A DNA stretch of 64,000 nt, from positions 279,554 to 343,553 of the forward strand of contig NZ_LT827013.1 of NCBI RefSeq assembly GCF_900169075.1, written 5' to 3'. The stretch comes from Chryseobacterium phocaeense (GTDB lineage Bacteria > Bacteroidota > Bacteroidia > Flavobacteriales > Weeksellaceae). The notes beneath the pieces are model-generated. The model was given only the letters and a program-made list of their open reading frames with translations, made no database searches and was not told the DNA's origin. Positions 26,834 through 35,826 of this stretch are shown piece by piece (position 1 is the first letter of the stretch; each line of letters begins with the position of its first letter). A program made the translations under genes and the position numbers.

Positions 26834-27406
26834 TTAATGATATCCCTTTATTTTCTGTAAGATAGTAGAATCGTTCTTATTGGTGTTTTTTTCAATAAGA
26901 AGGTCTAAAATTCCTCCATATAGTGCCTTTTGCTTTTCATTCGGAGCATTCATAGGATTGATCTGAATTAATTTTCCATCTGAATATACAATAATAATAT
27001 TGGTGGACATCCCATCAATTGCCGGCTTTACATTTTTATCACTGAAGTCTTCCGATGTGAAAGAATCTGATATCTGCCGGATTTTTTCGAGATCATTTTC
27101 TGTGAGTTCAATCCTGAATGGTTCTAATTTTGGCCTTTCACTTAAATATTCCTTGTATTCAATACTCATTTTTTGTCCTTCTTCTCCTGGAGGTGGAGGT
27201 GGTGCAATGCTGTAAGCAACCGGACTGTAAAAGATTATATATTTCTCATTAAAATTTACTATGGTCTCCGCAGAATTATGAAAAGTAGGATGATATCCGA
27301 TTTTTATAAGAACAGGCTTCGGTTTGCCGGCTCTGTTTTCACCATTTTGCTTACTGCAGGAGCATATGAATACAAGACAAAACAATAATGAGTTAAGGAT
27401 TTTCAT
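26834..27406 (-). CDS. hypothetical lipoprotein
   Basis: A 190-aa protein from the ATG at 27406. The signal MKILNSLLFCLVFICSCSK has a lipobox-like Cys; the mature part contains a Pro-rich APPPPPGEEGQ stretch and NIIIVYSDGKLIQINPMN. No family recognised. Probably anchored in the envelope. Confidence 0.72.
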   Translation of the reverse strand: MKILNSLLFCLVFICSCSKQNGENRAGKPKPVLIKIGYHPTFHNSAETIVNFNEKYIIFYSPVAYSIAPPPPPGEEGQKMSIEYKEYLSERPKLEPFRIELTENDLEKIRQISDSFTSEDFSDKNVKPAIDGMSTNIIIVYSDGKLIQINPMNAPNEKQKALYGGILDLLIEKNTNKNDSTILQKIKGYH

Positions 27407-27463
27407 AGGATTCAAATATACAGGAATGTTTTAAATAAACCGTTTGCGGGATAGATCTGTTGA

Positions 27464-28228
27464 TTACTCTATAAGTTGAATCCCTTTCCATGTTTCTACC
27501 GCCCAGCTCTCATCTTCTTCATAGTCAAAATATAAGGCTGCCTGTATCAGTTGATGGTCAATAATTGAAAAAGCATAGATAACATAATAGGTCCGATTTT
27601 CATCTGATTCTTTTATCATATAACCCAAACGGGAAACCTGATGATCGGAAAATTCAAAGGTTTTCAACATTTTTCCCAGTGATCCATCCCTGTTTGCAAT
27701 CATCTGGCGGTGTTCACTGTAAATTTCAGGTTTTGATCTGTCATCATTCCAGACTGCAAGACGCAGTGACTTGTCTCCTGTTGTATAGAGTAAGTCCCCG
27801 TTCTGCTCTTTTTGCCGTTCAAATAAATTATTAATGCTCAGTTCCCATTTTTCTGTCAGTCTATGTTTCACCATATAATCGTCTTCAACCCGGAAATCTG
27901 TCACCTTGTACCAGGATGATTTTTCCGATTTTCGCTCAAAGGCTGAACCAAAGCCTCCGGTTAACAAAATATCTGCAATGGAAGGGTCAATAGCCAATAG
28001 CGTTGAAGGATTGTAGATACCTGCATTCTCAGGGTTATTTGTGTATTCATTTGATTCAAGTCCTGAAAAAATCCGCCAGCCGCTGTCTTCGGGCCTGCTT
28101 CTTTTGTCCCTGTACATGAACATGGGCTTTTTATTTCCTTCGGTGATCATTTTAGAAACCATCAGCCTGCCAATCGGTGGAAAGCTGTCAATGTCCACAT
28201 TCTTTTTTTTCTTACCGAATAATCCCAT
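27464..28228 (-). CDS. Imm33-like (DUF2185) domain protein, immunity-type
   Basis: A 254-aa soluble protein. Residues ~20-90 match DUF2185/Imm33: VSKMITEGNKKPMFMYRDK, SGWRIFSGLES, NPSTLLAIDPSI. The C-terminal ~150 residues (YKVTDFRVEDDYMVKHR..., SDHQVSRLGYMIKE) are a separate domain of unknown type. Imm33 proteins are known as immunity partners in polymorphic toxin systems. It starts 24 nt after the DUF6985 gene ends, so both are one operon. No toxin gene is next to it, which suggests an orphan immunity pair. Confidence 0.78.
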   Translation of the reverse strand: MGLFGKKKKNVDIDSFPPIGRLMVSKMITEGNKKPMFMYRDKRSRPEDSGWRIFSGLESNEYTNNPENAGIYNPSTLLAIDPSIADILLTGGFGSAFERKSEKSSWYKVTDFRVEDDYMVKHRLTEKWELSINNLFERQKEQNGDLLYTTGDKSLRLAVWNDDRSKPEIYSEHRQMIANRDGSLGKMLKTFEFSDHQVSRLGYMIKESDENRTYYVIYAFSIIDHQLIQAALYFDYEEDESWAVETWKGIQLIE

Positions 28229-28252
28229 AGATGTGTTTTTAAATGTTAATCA

Positions 28253-28807
28253 TCAGTTTGCGGACAATAATTCATCTTCGCTGTCCGGTTTATCATAGGC
28301 ATCTGCTTCTGTGAGATGTCCATCCTGACTGCTTATTCTGGTGAGCTGCTTTCCTTCTCTGAAAACCAGCTGAAGCCCATGTTCCTGTTCCCATTCGCAT
28401 GAACAGGCAATCTGTACATATACTTTCTGATCCCTTCTGTGCCTCCTGGAAACGAGAATTTCAGAAGGATGTACAAAGTTCCATATTTCTTCATTGTCTT
28501 TGATTTCCCATAAAGGTTCATCATCTTCGTCATATCCTACAGCCTCCAGAAAATCCATACAGTTTTTATAGACCAGTCCGGAAATTGATTTTCTGTCTTC
28601 AACTGTCAGTTGCAGGAAATTGGCCAGAGCCTGGTCTGCTTCTTCAATAAAAGCTGCATCTTGCTCAGGTTCAAAATCCATAAAGGTAATATCCAGTTGC
28701 TCATGGTTAAAAAACGGAATTTCGGTCCCTGTATTTTTCCACCAGTCAGGAAAGTCTTCATCCTGTTGTAATGGTCCTATTACTTTTGAAATAATTTCTT
28801 TGCTCAT
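28253..28807 (-). CDS. DUF6985-like protein
   Basis: A 184-aa acidic soluble protein with features of DUF6985: IPFFNHEQLDITF, ANFLQLTVEDR, EPLWEIKDNEEIWNFVHPSEILVSRR and CEWEQEHGLQLVFREGKQLTRIS. These proteins are common near toxin/immunity genes of Bacteroidota. First gene of the pair with the Imm33-like gene; together they look like an immunity cassette. Confidence 0.75.
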   Translation of the reverse strand: MSKEIISKVIGPLQQDEDFPDWWKNTGTEIPFFNHEQLDITFMDFEPEQDAAFIEEADQALANFLQLTVEDRKSISGLVYKNCMDFLEAVGYDEDDEPLWEIKDNEEIWNFVHPSEILVSRRHRRDQKVYVQIACSCEWEQEHGLQLVFREGKQLTRISSQDGHLTEADAYDKPDSEDELLSAN

Positions 28808-28868
28808 GGATTTGATGTGTTTGGCAGTAGTTATTTTTATATTGTTTGTAAAGTGTCAGTCTGGAAAA

Positions 28869-28979
28869 TTAATGTTCAAATTTTTCTTCAACATTGGCTA
28901 AAATTTCACAGTCGCAATACCCTCCATGTTCAGCTAAAGTCGGCTTTCCGTTCTCCGAAGTCTCCAAACTTCTGAACAT
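28869..28979 (-). pseudogene. 36-aa DUF2695-like C-terminal remnant
   Basis: A short minus-strand frame from an ATG at 28979 ends EHGGYCDCEILANVEEKF, a pattern I associate with the C-terminus of DUF2695 proteins. It is far shorter than the family and its 5' side is replaced by the stop region of the adjacent lipoprotein gene. SLETSEN near its start recurs at 29421-29465 on the other side of that gene, so this looks like an interrupted or duplicated gene. Confidence 0.5.
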
Positions 28980-29456
28980 GTTTAAGGGAATACTTTATGT
29001 AGTGCTTTCTTTGAAATTTTATTATTATCAATTCTGTACACGAAAAGTTTATTGCCCCGGATCTTGTATTTCACATGATAATTGATGCCATTTTCATTTT
29101 TTAAGTCATAGTTATGATGGCTACCTGACAAAATTTCTACTATTGTCAACGAATCACCTTTCGTTTCTATTTCTCCTTTATTTTTATTGAATTTTAAATA
29201 CAGATTATTATCCTTTAGTTGATAAACTCCTGATAACTCTGTGTGCTGGAGGTCTCCTGAAAATTGATATTTAAATTGATTATTATTTCTTAGCTCAATC
29301 TTGGTAATAAAGAATCCCAGTTCAGCCTTTTGGGATCGATAAATTCCTTCCAACTCTTTTCGGGAACTGCATGATGAAAGAAATACTAACACTAAAATGA
29401 GAGTGAACATTTTCATAATGTTATTTATTATTCTCGGAAGTTTCCAGACTTTGAGC
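28951..29456. repeat. near-direct repeats flanking the lipoprotein gene
   Basis: About 25 bp at 28951-28977 (TTCTCCGAAGTCTCC...) and 29431-29456 (TTCTCGGAAGTTTCC...) agree at roughly 20 positions in the same orientation. In one minus-strand frame both encode SLETSEN. They bracket the 28982-29416 gene precisely. Confidence 0.5.
28982..29416 (-). CDS. hypothetical lipoprotein
   Basis: A 144-aa protein; the start at 29416 (or 29410) gives MKMFTLILVLVFLSSC with a proper lipobox, whereas the longer frame to 29518 has a non-signal extension. The mature part (ELEGIYRSQKAELGFFITKIELR..., SGVYQLKDNNLYLKF) looks like a lipocalin-type beta-barrel fold. Flanked by repeats of coding remnants. Confidence 0.72.
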   Translation of the reverse strand: MKMFTLILVLVFLSSCSSRKELEGIYRSQKAELGFFITKIELRNNNQFKYQFSGDLQHTELSGVYQLKDNNLYLKFNKNKGEIETKGDSLTIVEILSGSHHNYDLKNENGINYHVKYKIRGNKLFVYRIDNNKISKKALHKVFP

Positions 29457-29567
29457 AGATGGATGTTTTTTGTATTTAATATATATAATTTAATGGTTGT
29501 CAGGTATTTGATTTTCAATTATTCTAAATTAATAAAAACTAAACTGGGAACAATGACTTTGAAAAAT

Positions 29568-31679
29568 TTATTCTGCCGGTTCAGTTCTATTAATTTCCGG
29601 AACTGTTGATTCTTCGGCTACAGATAATCTTTCTGAAAGGTAAGTTCTGTTTTCAAGATCTTTCATAATGTTCAGAAGTTCTTTTTTCATCAGAAAATAT
29701 TTTTTATGAAGAAAATAAGGTTGGATATTGATCGCTGTCATCAGAAGCTGAAGATTGGTTTCAAGGTATTGGTTGTTATTGAAATAGATCAGATCTTTTT
29801 CCACATAATATTTCAGATCTTTGATGGTTTGTTCCTCAAGATCATCAATCATTTCAGGGCTGTCCAAATAGGATGTGATTTCACTTTTCAGCTTTTCTTC
29901 ATGAGGTTTAAGATTTTTAAAGTTCCTGATGATTTGTTCAAAAGGGGTGGTGGTGCTAAGGAATGCAGTTGCATTGCTTATATCAACATAGGGTTTGAAC
30001 CTATCTTCAAATTCACTGTCGTACTTTGAAAATTTTGCGTATATATTCTCAAATTCACTTTTCTTACCCGCTTCACCAGCCAATTGTATGAAATAGGTAT
30101 AGATATCCGAATCATTCTGATGGACCAGGTTTTTCACTTCTGCAATAGAAGTGTCGATTTCAGAAATAAGCTTTCCTGCTTCTTTTGTTACATATTTCCT
30201 CCCATCATAATCGAAAGTTTTTAAGATGATTTCTTTGTTGGCAATGGCTTCTATTGTTTTTTTATCGTTTTCAAGGGCTATTAATGTATATACCATTTCT
30301 ACTTTATCCTTGCTGAACAGCTCCTCAAAAGAAAGATCTTTCGCTGCCGGGTTTTCCTGAACGCTGAAGTCCGGATTTTTGTTATCATAATAATTATTGA
30401 AAATTTTATCAAAAGAATCTTTAAAATGCTGGTTTTCAAATTCCAGGGCAAAAGTTTCAAAATCGAGATCGCTTTTCCCTTTCTGATATTTTACATTTGA
30501 AAAAATTTTAACGGTGAGCTTTTCCTGTGTTTTTTCAAAATCCCTGAAAAGATCTCTGGCAGGTCCGTTTTCAGAATCTTTGATGATATTTAGGGTCCGG
30601 AGCCTTGCAATACGGTCTTCATTGGATGGGTGGGATGCCCACTGGTTTTCAAACATCAGCTTCGATTTGTTAAAAAGTCCGGATTCGGAAAGTTTTACAT
30701 TGGGAAGACCATGTTTGGTGTCCAGTTCACTTTGCTGCGCCAGAAAATTCATCACAAAAGACTGTTCCTTATAAATGTTCCGGCTGGTCTGGTTTTTTGA
30801 AATCTTTGCTTCGTAAAAACTGATGACATTCTGATACGAATTATTGGCAAGCTCCATTCTCAGCAGGGATTCTTCCAATGGAAGTGATCCGGCAATATGG
30901 GCGGCCACTTCATCGGCATGAAACTCCATTTCTCTGGAAAGGGCCATATGACGGATGTTAACAAAAGAATACATTTTGGTAAGTACCCACTGGATTTTAC
31001 CGGTTATGAAAAGTGCCAGTGCTGCGAAAATTGAAAAATATCCACTCCAGCTTGCCCATTTCCCGATGGAATTACGGTAAGATTCATCGTCATTTACCAG
31101 ATTGAAAATAATCTGATTAACATTATATACATAGCTTCCTACCTTCATGGAACGTTGGGAAAAATGTCCGAATTCATGGGAAAGAATAGCTTTCAGTTCC
31201 TGTTTTGTGGAAGTATTGATCAATCCAAGCCCAATGGTGAGGTTCTTTTTAATAGGATAGAACATACTCCAGAAGCTTGAATCGTAGAAAACGCTTGCAT
31301 TGACGTCGTAAGATAAATATACTTTTTTAGGGAAATCAGTTTCGGCTTCTTTTACAATGTCATCAATCATGCTGAAAAGTTCAGGTTCATCTGACCTTTT
31401 GATTTCAGTAAGGTAGCTTCTGTCGTTGATGTGTTTTTTAAACAGAAATTTGATGATAAAGAAAAAGATAAAACCTCCGGTTCCTGCAAGACCTGCTCCC
31501 AGCATAATGGTCACAAACATTGGTTTTGCAGCAATAAGCAAAATTCCTCCAATAACACACCCTGCCGCCAGGGCTATAGTGAGAAGAAACATGAGGATAT
31601 AAACGATAATAAAGATGGAAATGGCCAGAACAGCAGACCTGCTTTTCTTTCTGAAGTCCTCGGAAACTTGAATATACAT
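29568..31679 (-). CDS. M48-family integral-membrane metalloprotease
   Basis: A 703-aa protein starting at the ATG at 31679. Two N-terminal membrane segments (~15-50 and 55-80) and one more near 215-235 flank the catalytic LSHEFGHFSQ (His168, Glu169, His172), with the third ligand in SREMEFHADEVAA. A long C-terminal ~400-residue soluble part (rich in Lys/Glu helices) is larger than in HtpX. It is a predicted inner-membrane quality-control-type protease. A GAAA-loop terminator lies upstream of its start, ending the previous gene. Confidence 0.87.
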   Translation of the reverse strand: MYIQVSEDFRKKSRSAVLAISIFIIVYILMFLLTIALAAGCVIGGILLIAAKPMFVTIMLGAGLAGTGGFIFFFIIKFLFKKHINDRSYLTEIKRSDEPELFSMIDDIVKEAETDFPKKVYLSYDVNASVFYDSSFWSMFYPIKKNLTIGLGLINTSTKQELKAILSHEFGHFSQRSMKVGSYVYNVNQIIFNLVNDDESYRNSIGKWASWSGYFSIFAALALFITGKIQWVLTKMYSFVNIRHMALSREMEFHADEVAAHIAGSLPLEESLLRMELANNSYQNVISFYEAKISKNQTSRNIYKEQSFVMNFLAQQSELDTKHGLPNVKLSESGLFNKSKLMFENQWASHPSNEDRIARLRTLNIIKDSENGPARDLFRDFEKTQEKLTVKIFSNVKYQKGKSDLDFETFALEFENQHFKDSFDKIFNNYYDNKNPDFSVQENPAAKDLSFEELFSKDKVEMVYTLIALENDKKTIEAIANKEIILKTFDYDGRKYVTKEAGKLISEIDTSIAEVKNLVHQNDSDIYTYFIQLAGEAGKKSEFENIYAKFSKYDSEFEDRFKPYVDISNATAFLSTTTPFEQIIRNFKNLKPHEEKLKSEITSYLDSPEMIDDLEEQTIKDLKYYVEKDLIYFNNNQYLETNLQLLMTAINIQPYFLHKKYFLMKKELLNIMKDLENRTYLSERLSVAEESTVPEINRTEPAE

Positions 31680-31736
31680 GGAAATAATTTTTTTTACAAT
31701 AATACACACATCAGTTTAAAGTGACAAGAAAAAATG

Positions 31737-31765
31737 AAACCGCTCTGGAAACAGGGCGGTTTAAT
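31737..31765. terminator. terminator with GAAA loop
   Basis: Stem AAACCGCTCTG/CAGGGCGGTTT (31737-31747/31752-31762), tetraloop GAAA, ends the matrixin-like gene on the minus strand. One of a family of AAACCGCTC hairpins in this region. Confidence 0.75.
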
Positions 31766-31790
31766 GTTATTACAAGATTAGTTTTTAATT

Positions 31791-32528
31791 CTACTGTTTC
31801 ATATGGTATGGCTTAAACAGTCTTATCGGAGTTTTGTTTATTTTGGTAAGTTGCTTACTCCAAACCAGACGGTAGAGTTCCTTAAGGTCTGCTTTGTCTG
31901 CAGGGGATAGGCTTGAGTTGGCGCCGTAATTCATAATGGTAAATGGAACATGCGTTCCGAAAATTTCAGCATCCCATTCTTTTTCGTCTGTTTTGGCAAA
32001 AAAATGTCTGAGTCCGAAGATATGTCCCAGTTCATGAGCCATGGTTTCTACCTGTTCCTGATAGGATTGGGCAAATAATTTAGGATAGATAACCAATTTA
32101 TCCCGACCCTGTTGCGGGAAGAAAGCAGAAGCTAGAACACAGCTGTTTCCGTTACATCTGTCGGGCAGCATGGTAATTTCAAAGTCCCAGAGATCCTCGT
32201 TTTCAGAAAACCTGATAGGACAGGCATCTTCCCATGCTAAAACTGCTTCGCTAAAAAGTCTTTTTATTTCTGTTTTAGCCAGCTCCGGATTCATGAAAAA
32301 AGAGTGCATCGATCTATCAAATCTCCAGTTTAAAGTAACATTTTCTTCCCAAAGCGGTATAAATCCTTCCGAAGAATCAACAACCAGCTCAAAGGGAGAT
32401 TTTTTGTGAGCTTTGTTATCAGTAATACATAATACATGCTTTCCGTACATATGCAATCTGTCTTCTGAGGGTAAGAAGTTCTGAGTTTTAAGCTCTAAAG
32501 GAGTAGAGCCGGTTTCTAAATTATCCAT
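31791..32528 (-). CDS. matrixin-type metzincin metalloprotease without signal peptide
   Basis: A 245-aa protein from the ATG at 32528 (MDNLETGSTP). The zinc motif HELGHIFGLRH (His165, Glu166, His169, His175) and Met-turn TIMNYGAN (Met199) are complete. No signal peptide, lipobox or sorting domain is visible, unlike other metzincins here, so it may act inside the cell, be delivered by another route, or be released on lysis. The first ~60 residues have no known domain. Context is the accessory region. Confidence 0.83.
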   Translation of the reverse strand: MDNLETGSTPLELKTQNFLPSEDRLHMYGKHVLCITDNKAHKKSPFELVVDSSEGFIPLWEENVTLNWRFDRSMHSFFMNPELAKTEIKRLFSEAVLAWEDACPIRFSENEDLWDFEITMLPDRCNGNSCVLASAFFPQQGRDKLVIYPKLFAQSYQEQVETMAHELGHIFGLRHFFAKTDEKEWDAEIFGTHVPFTIMNYGANSSLSPADKADLKELYRLVWSKQLTKINKTPIRLFKPYHMKQ

Positions 32529-32651
32529 GATATGTAGTTGGTTTTTAGTTTTACAATAATAAGGCAGGCTGCTTTTTTTAGTAAAAGTAAAATATGTATC
32601 GGGTGTGGACAATTACCCTTTTGTGTAGTTTGTATTGTGGATATTTTGCGG

Positions 32652-32683
32652 AAAAACCGCTCTGGAAAACAAGGCGGTTTTTT
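32652..32683. terminator. terminator
   Basis: Stem AAAAACCGC/GCGGTTTTT (32652-32660/32674-32682) with a run of T; it lies after the lipoprotein tail at 32685. Confidence 0.75.
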
Positions 32684-32765
32684 ATTATTTCAAATTAGGA
32701 TACTGCGTTTTAATTTGACACAAGCGAGACTTGAGCCAGCAGAGGAACGTGGTGTAGTTGGGAAA

Positions 32766-33443
32766 TTAGTTGGTTGAAACATTTAAAAATCCATCAATTC
32801 CACTTTTTCCATATAATCTAACTGATTGACTTTTTGGAGTATAATCGATTTGTTTAACATCCAATTTATTTAAAGTTTCTATTAGGTTTCCTTCTTCATA
32901 GTTTACTATTTGCCAATTGACCATGAGTAAAGGATCTTTTCCTAATTCGTCACTTGCAATTTTTGTTTTCATAAACTCCGACACATCATATTTTTTTGAG
33001 GAATTAGTCTCTATATTATAATAATTGGGCTTTTCAATATTTAAATGATAGTCTTCGATTAAGACCCAAAACTTTTCAGACCAATATCCGGTGTCCCAAA
33101 TTTTTATTTTTGAATTTAGTATTTGTTCAATTTCGGGTTTATGCTCTTTGTTATCAATTAATAAATTCGTCAGGATATTAATATCGTAAGGGCGTTTTGA
33201 TTCCCTTAGTTTTTCAATTAAAAGTGGCTCAAAAGGTTTTAATTTTATTTTAGATTCCTGTAAATGATAAATAAAATTACCTAAATCGACCCCGGTTTTA
33301 GTTTTTAAATTTGAGAAAATAAAATTATTCCGCTCATTTTTATTCATTTTTTTCAGACCAAATGCGTCATTTGTTTTACAACTTAAAATTATTGTGAAAA
33401 CAGAAAAGAAAAATAATAATCTCGAATTTGATTTTATATTCAT
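32766..33443 (-). CDS. hypothetical lipoprotein
   Basis: A 225-aa protein with lipoprotein signal (MNIKSNSRLLFFFSVFTIILSC). The mature part (HLQESKIKLKPFEPLLIEKL..., VSEFMKTKIASDELGKD) is charged and helical, with no recognised family. After the stop the same frame stays open for 26 more codons (32685-32765), see findings. Confidence 0.7.
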   Translation of the reverse strand: MNIKSNSRLLFFFSVFTIILSCKTNDAFGLKKMNKNERNNFIFSNLKTKTGVDLGNFIYHLQESKIKLKPFEPLLIEKLRESKRPYDINILTNLLIDNKEHKPEIEQILNSKIKIWDTGYWSEKFWVLIEDYHLNIEKPNYYNIETNSSKKYDVSEFMKTKIASDELGKDPLLMVNWQIVNYEEGNLIETLNKLDVKQIDYTPKSQSVRLYGKSGIDGFLNVSTN

Positions 33444-33579
33444 AATAATGGCTTATAGTTTTGCAATATCCAAATCTACATATTATAATATATTTATTGC
33501 ATCGATGATTAGAGAGTTATTACATTTTTTTTGCCTCGGAGCATATACTTTAATAGATTCTATGATCCATTCTTGTGCT

Positions 33580-34479
33580 TTATTTCGAAAATCTGGATTT
33601 TTTAATATCCAAAGCTTTCCGCTTTATCCATTGTACAGCAATATCAACAGGAGCTGTATCATCGCCGGAAGAAGTATTGTGTCCAAGTTTAGAAAATAAA
33701 GTATATTCGAAAGGTTTGCCCTGAGCTTTCAGTGTATTCAGTTGTTCTATACACATCTTTACCGGAATCTGGATGTCTTTTTCACCAAAAAGCCAAAGAC
33801 CGGGAATTGAAAGCGTATTCAGAGAGGTTTTTGGATCGGTTGCTGCAAATTGATATTTGTCCGGGTCATTTTTAGTATGCTCAATGGCGTCTGCTTCTGT
33901 ATGGTTTTCCCAGAATTTGTTGTTTCCATTTGTGTAAAACTGAAACCGAAGCTGTTCCAGTGTTGTAATGGTAGGGCAGCTGAATAAAACCATAAAATCA
34001 ATTTGTGGATTTTTGCTTGCCGCAATCGGGATAATCCATCCTGCCTGACTGAAGCCCACTAATCCTATTGATATTTTTTTATCTTTTAAATAAGTCTGGA
34101 ATGTTTTTACGGCTGCATTGGCATCGTGAGCCAATAGATTAAGATTAGCAGGGTCTATATTATTCGTGCCAACGGAAGGACCAACGTATACACCTTCGGA
34201 TTCTCCCACGCCACGTTTGTCATAGGTGAATACGGCAATACCTTCTTTGGCAAGGCGTTTTGCAAATTCCAGTTCTCTTTTTACCGGATCGGACCCGTGG
34301 ACAATGACCACTGCCGCCAATGGTTTTTTGGGTTCTACAATTGAGCCTGCAAGCGTGATTCCCTGACTTTCAAATTTTACATCCTGAATGATAAATTCGG
34401 CCGATTGTGAAAATGCAAAATGTGGTAAAGCCAGTAGTAATAACCAAATATAGAATTTAGAAAAAAAGTTGATTTTCAT
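33580..34479 (-). CDS. exported alpha/beta hydrolase, dienelactone-hydrolase-like
   Basis: A 299-aa precursor with signal peptide (to about FSQS, residue 27). The alpha/beta-hydrolase fold shows VIVHGSDPVKRELEF, TYDKRGVGESEG, nucleophile elbow GFSQAG (Ser near 153), WLFGEKDIQIP with the acid and LGHNTSSG with a His. The substrate is unknown. An unrelated 46-codon frame runs antiparallel-free beyond its end (33483-33623). Confidence 0.87.
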   Translation of the reverse strand: MKINFFSKFYIWLLLLALPHFAFSQSAEFIIQDVKFESQGITLAGSIVEPKKPLAAVVIVHGSDPVKRELEFAKRLAKEGIAVFTYDKRGVGESEGVYVGPSVGTNNIDPANLNLLAHDANAAVKTFQTYLKDKKISIGLVGFSQAGWIIPIAASKNPQIDFMVLFSCPTITTLEQLRFQFYTNGNNKFWENHTEADAIEHTKNDPDKYQFAATDPKTSLNTLSIPGLWLFGEKDIQIPVKMCIEQLNTLKAQGKPFEYTLFSKLGHNTSSGDDTAPVDIAVQWIKRKALDIKKSRFSK

Positions 34480-34527
34480 TTTGGATTATTTCATGTATGG
34501 TAATTAGTTGTCAAATATAATATAAAA

Positions 34528-34552
34528 AACCGCCCTATAGAATAAAGCGGTT
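34528..34552. terminator. weak hairpin
   Basis: AACCGC/GCGGTT (34528-34533/34547-34552) in the gap between the 34683 and 33580 genes, one of the AAACCGC hairpin family; function as terminator is plausible. Confidence 0.35.
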
Positions 34553-34682
34553 GCATTTAAATTACCTTGGTAATGCACAAATACGAGTAAAGAAGCTTGT
34601 ATTTTTAGAATTAAAATTTTTTCGTCAGCGCCTTTTTTTGTTGAATTGTATTCACCTAATCCGGATGTAAAATACCTATGTC

Positions 34683-35360
34683 CTATTTTGGGCTTAAGAC
34701 TTTTCCGGTATATTTCCAGGGAAATGAATAATAGCCAATCCCTTTAGTTACCTGTCCTGATAGGGTATCGGAGCATTTCGTAATGTAATCTTTTATTTTA
34801 TCCACATTTTTACTATCCTTCATGAGAGACTGCAAGCTTGAAAGCCATGCTGCATTAACCCCCTGATCAGCCTGATGGTTAGCAAGATATTGCTCTACCT
34901 GAGTATCGATAGTTTCACCGGGAATACCGCCTCTGTTTTTATCCTCCGGAGCTCTGCAAATATTAACCGGATTCCAGGTTACAATGGAGAAAAAGCCTCC
35001 TACTTTAGTTTCAGGATCATGATCATCAAAAATAAACATGGGGGCACCAATTTTTTTTCCGTAATCATAAACTGACTGCATCCATGAATTCTTAATGAAA
35101 TTTTCAACCTGGGAAATAGTATTACAATTTTTTGCCATATCCTTCATTAGAGGATTTAATACAAGATTTAGTGTGTTTTGGGGGACAATATGCCCTTGAT
35201 GATCATCAACTACAGCACCAGGCCCATCAATGGTTATCCTTTGGTAGATGAAATTTTTTGGTTTGTTCTTATTATCCAGTTCAAAAGAGTGAAACTTAAC
35301 GGGCTGCTGCGTGCGATAAACGGCATTGTAGCCATGTATTCTGCTATCGTCTCCTGCCAT
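34683..35360 (-). CDS. hypothetical protein, 225 aa
   Basis: A soluble protein (MAGDDSRIHGYNAVYRTQQP...) without signal peptide or membrane segment. Motifs such as VVDDHQGHIVPQNTLN, FIFDDHDPETKVGGFFSIV and the CSDTLSG region could belong to a catalytic or toxin-like domain, but no family is recognised. Isolated between a long non-coding gap and the hydrolase gene, in the accessory region. Confidence 0.6.
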   Translation of the reverse strand: MAGDDSRIHGYNAVYRTQQPVKFHSFELDNKNKPKNFIYQRITIDGPGAVVDDHQGHIVPQNTLNLVLNPLMKDMAKNCNTISQVENFIKNSWMQSVYDYGKKIGAPMFIFDDHDPETKVGGFFSIVTWNPVNICRAPEDKNRGGIPGETIDTQVEQYLANHQADQGVNAAWLSSLQSLMKDSKNVDKIKDYITKCSDTLSGQVTKGIGYYSFPWKYTGKVLSPK

Positions 35361-35826
35361 AATAATTGAATTTAATATTGTACCTACTCTCTACAGTTTT
35401 CGGCTGACCTGTTCAAGAAAAGAATTTCTTTATTGTATCTGTAAAATTAAAGGAATGTAAGCGTTGAAAATACCGTATTTATTACTCAAAAAGCATGTAA
35501 GTATTTCTACTAGTAGTGAAATAATACAATAAAAATTCTTTCTTAATTTGAAGACTTCTTTCTTTTCAGAGAGTTAATGCATAAAAAAACCGCTCTGGAA
35601 AATAGAGCGGTTTTTATTTAGATATAGAGGTTAAGACTGAATGTACAGACTTATCATATTCCTTTCAGCTAAAAGGTTATAAATTCTTCTCTTTCCCAGG
35701 TCTCAGATTTCGGAGAAGAAAGAACAGGGAAGTTTTGTATGTTTGAAATTGATGAGTCGTTTTGAATTATTAGGCGTGGGCAGGATACCTGCATCAGCAT
35801 GGACCCTTATTTTTAATATTTAATCT
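35361..35826. other. 466-bp gap without a clear gene
   Basis: Contains the perfect terminator at 35585-35615 and short minus-strand frames (for example TPNNSKRLINF and KRRIYNLLAERNM) that look like coding scraps but have no full gene. Also a near-palindromic TTTCTACTAGTAGTGAAAT near 35505. Confidence 0.4.
35585..35615. terminator. terminator with 12-bp perfect stem
   Basis: Stem AAAAACCGCTCT/AGAGCGGTTTTT with a 7-nt loop; the strongest of the AAACCGCTC hairpins. It lies well past the Kelch gene and before the 34683 gene. Confidence 0.75.
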
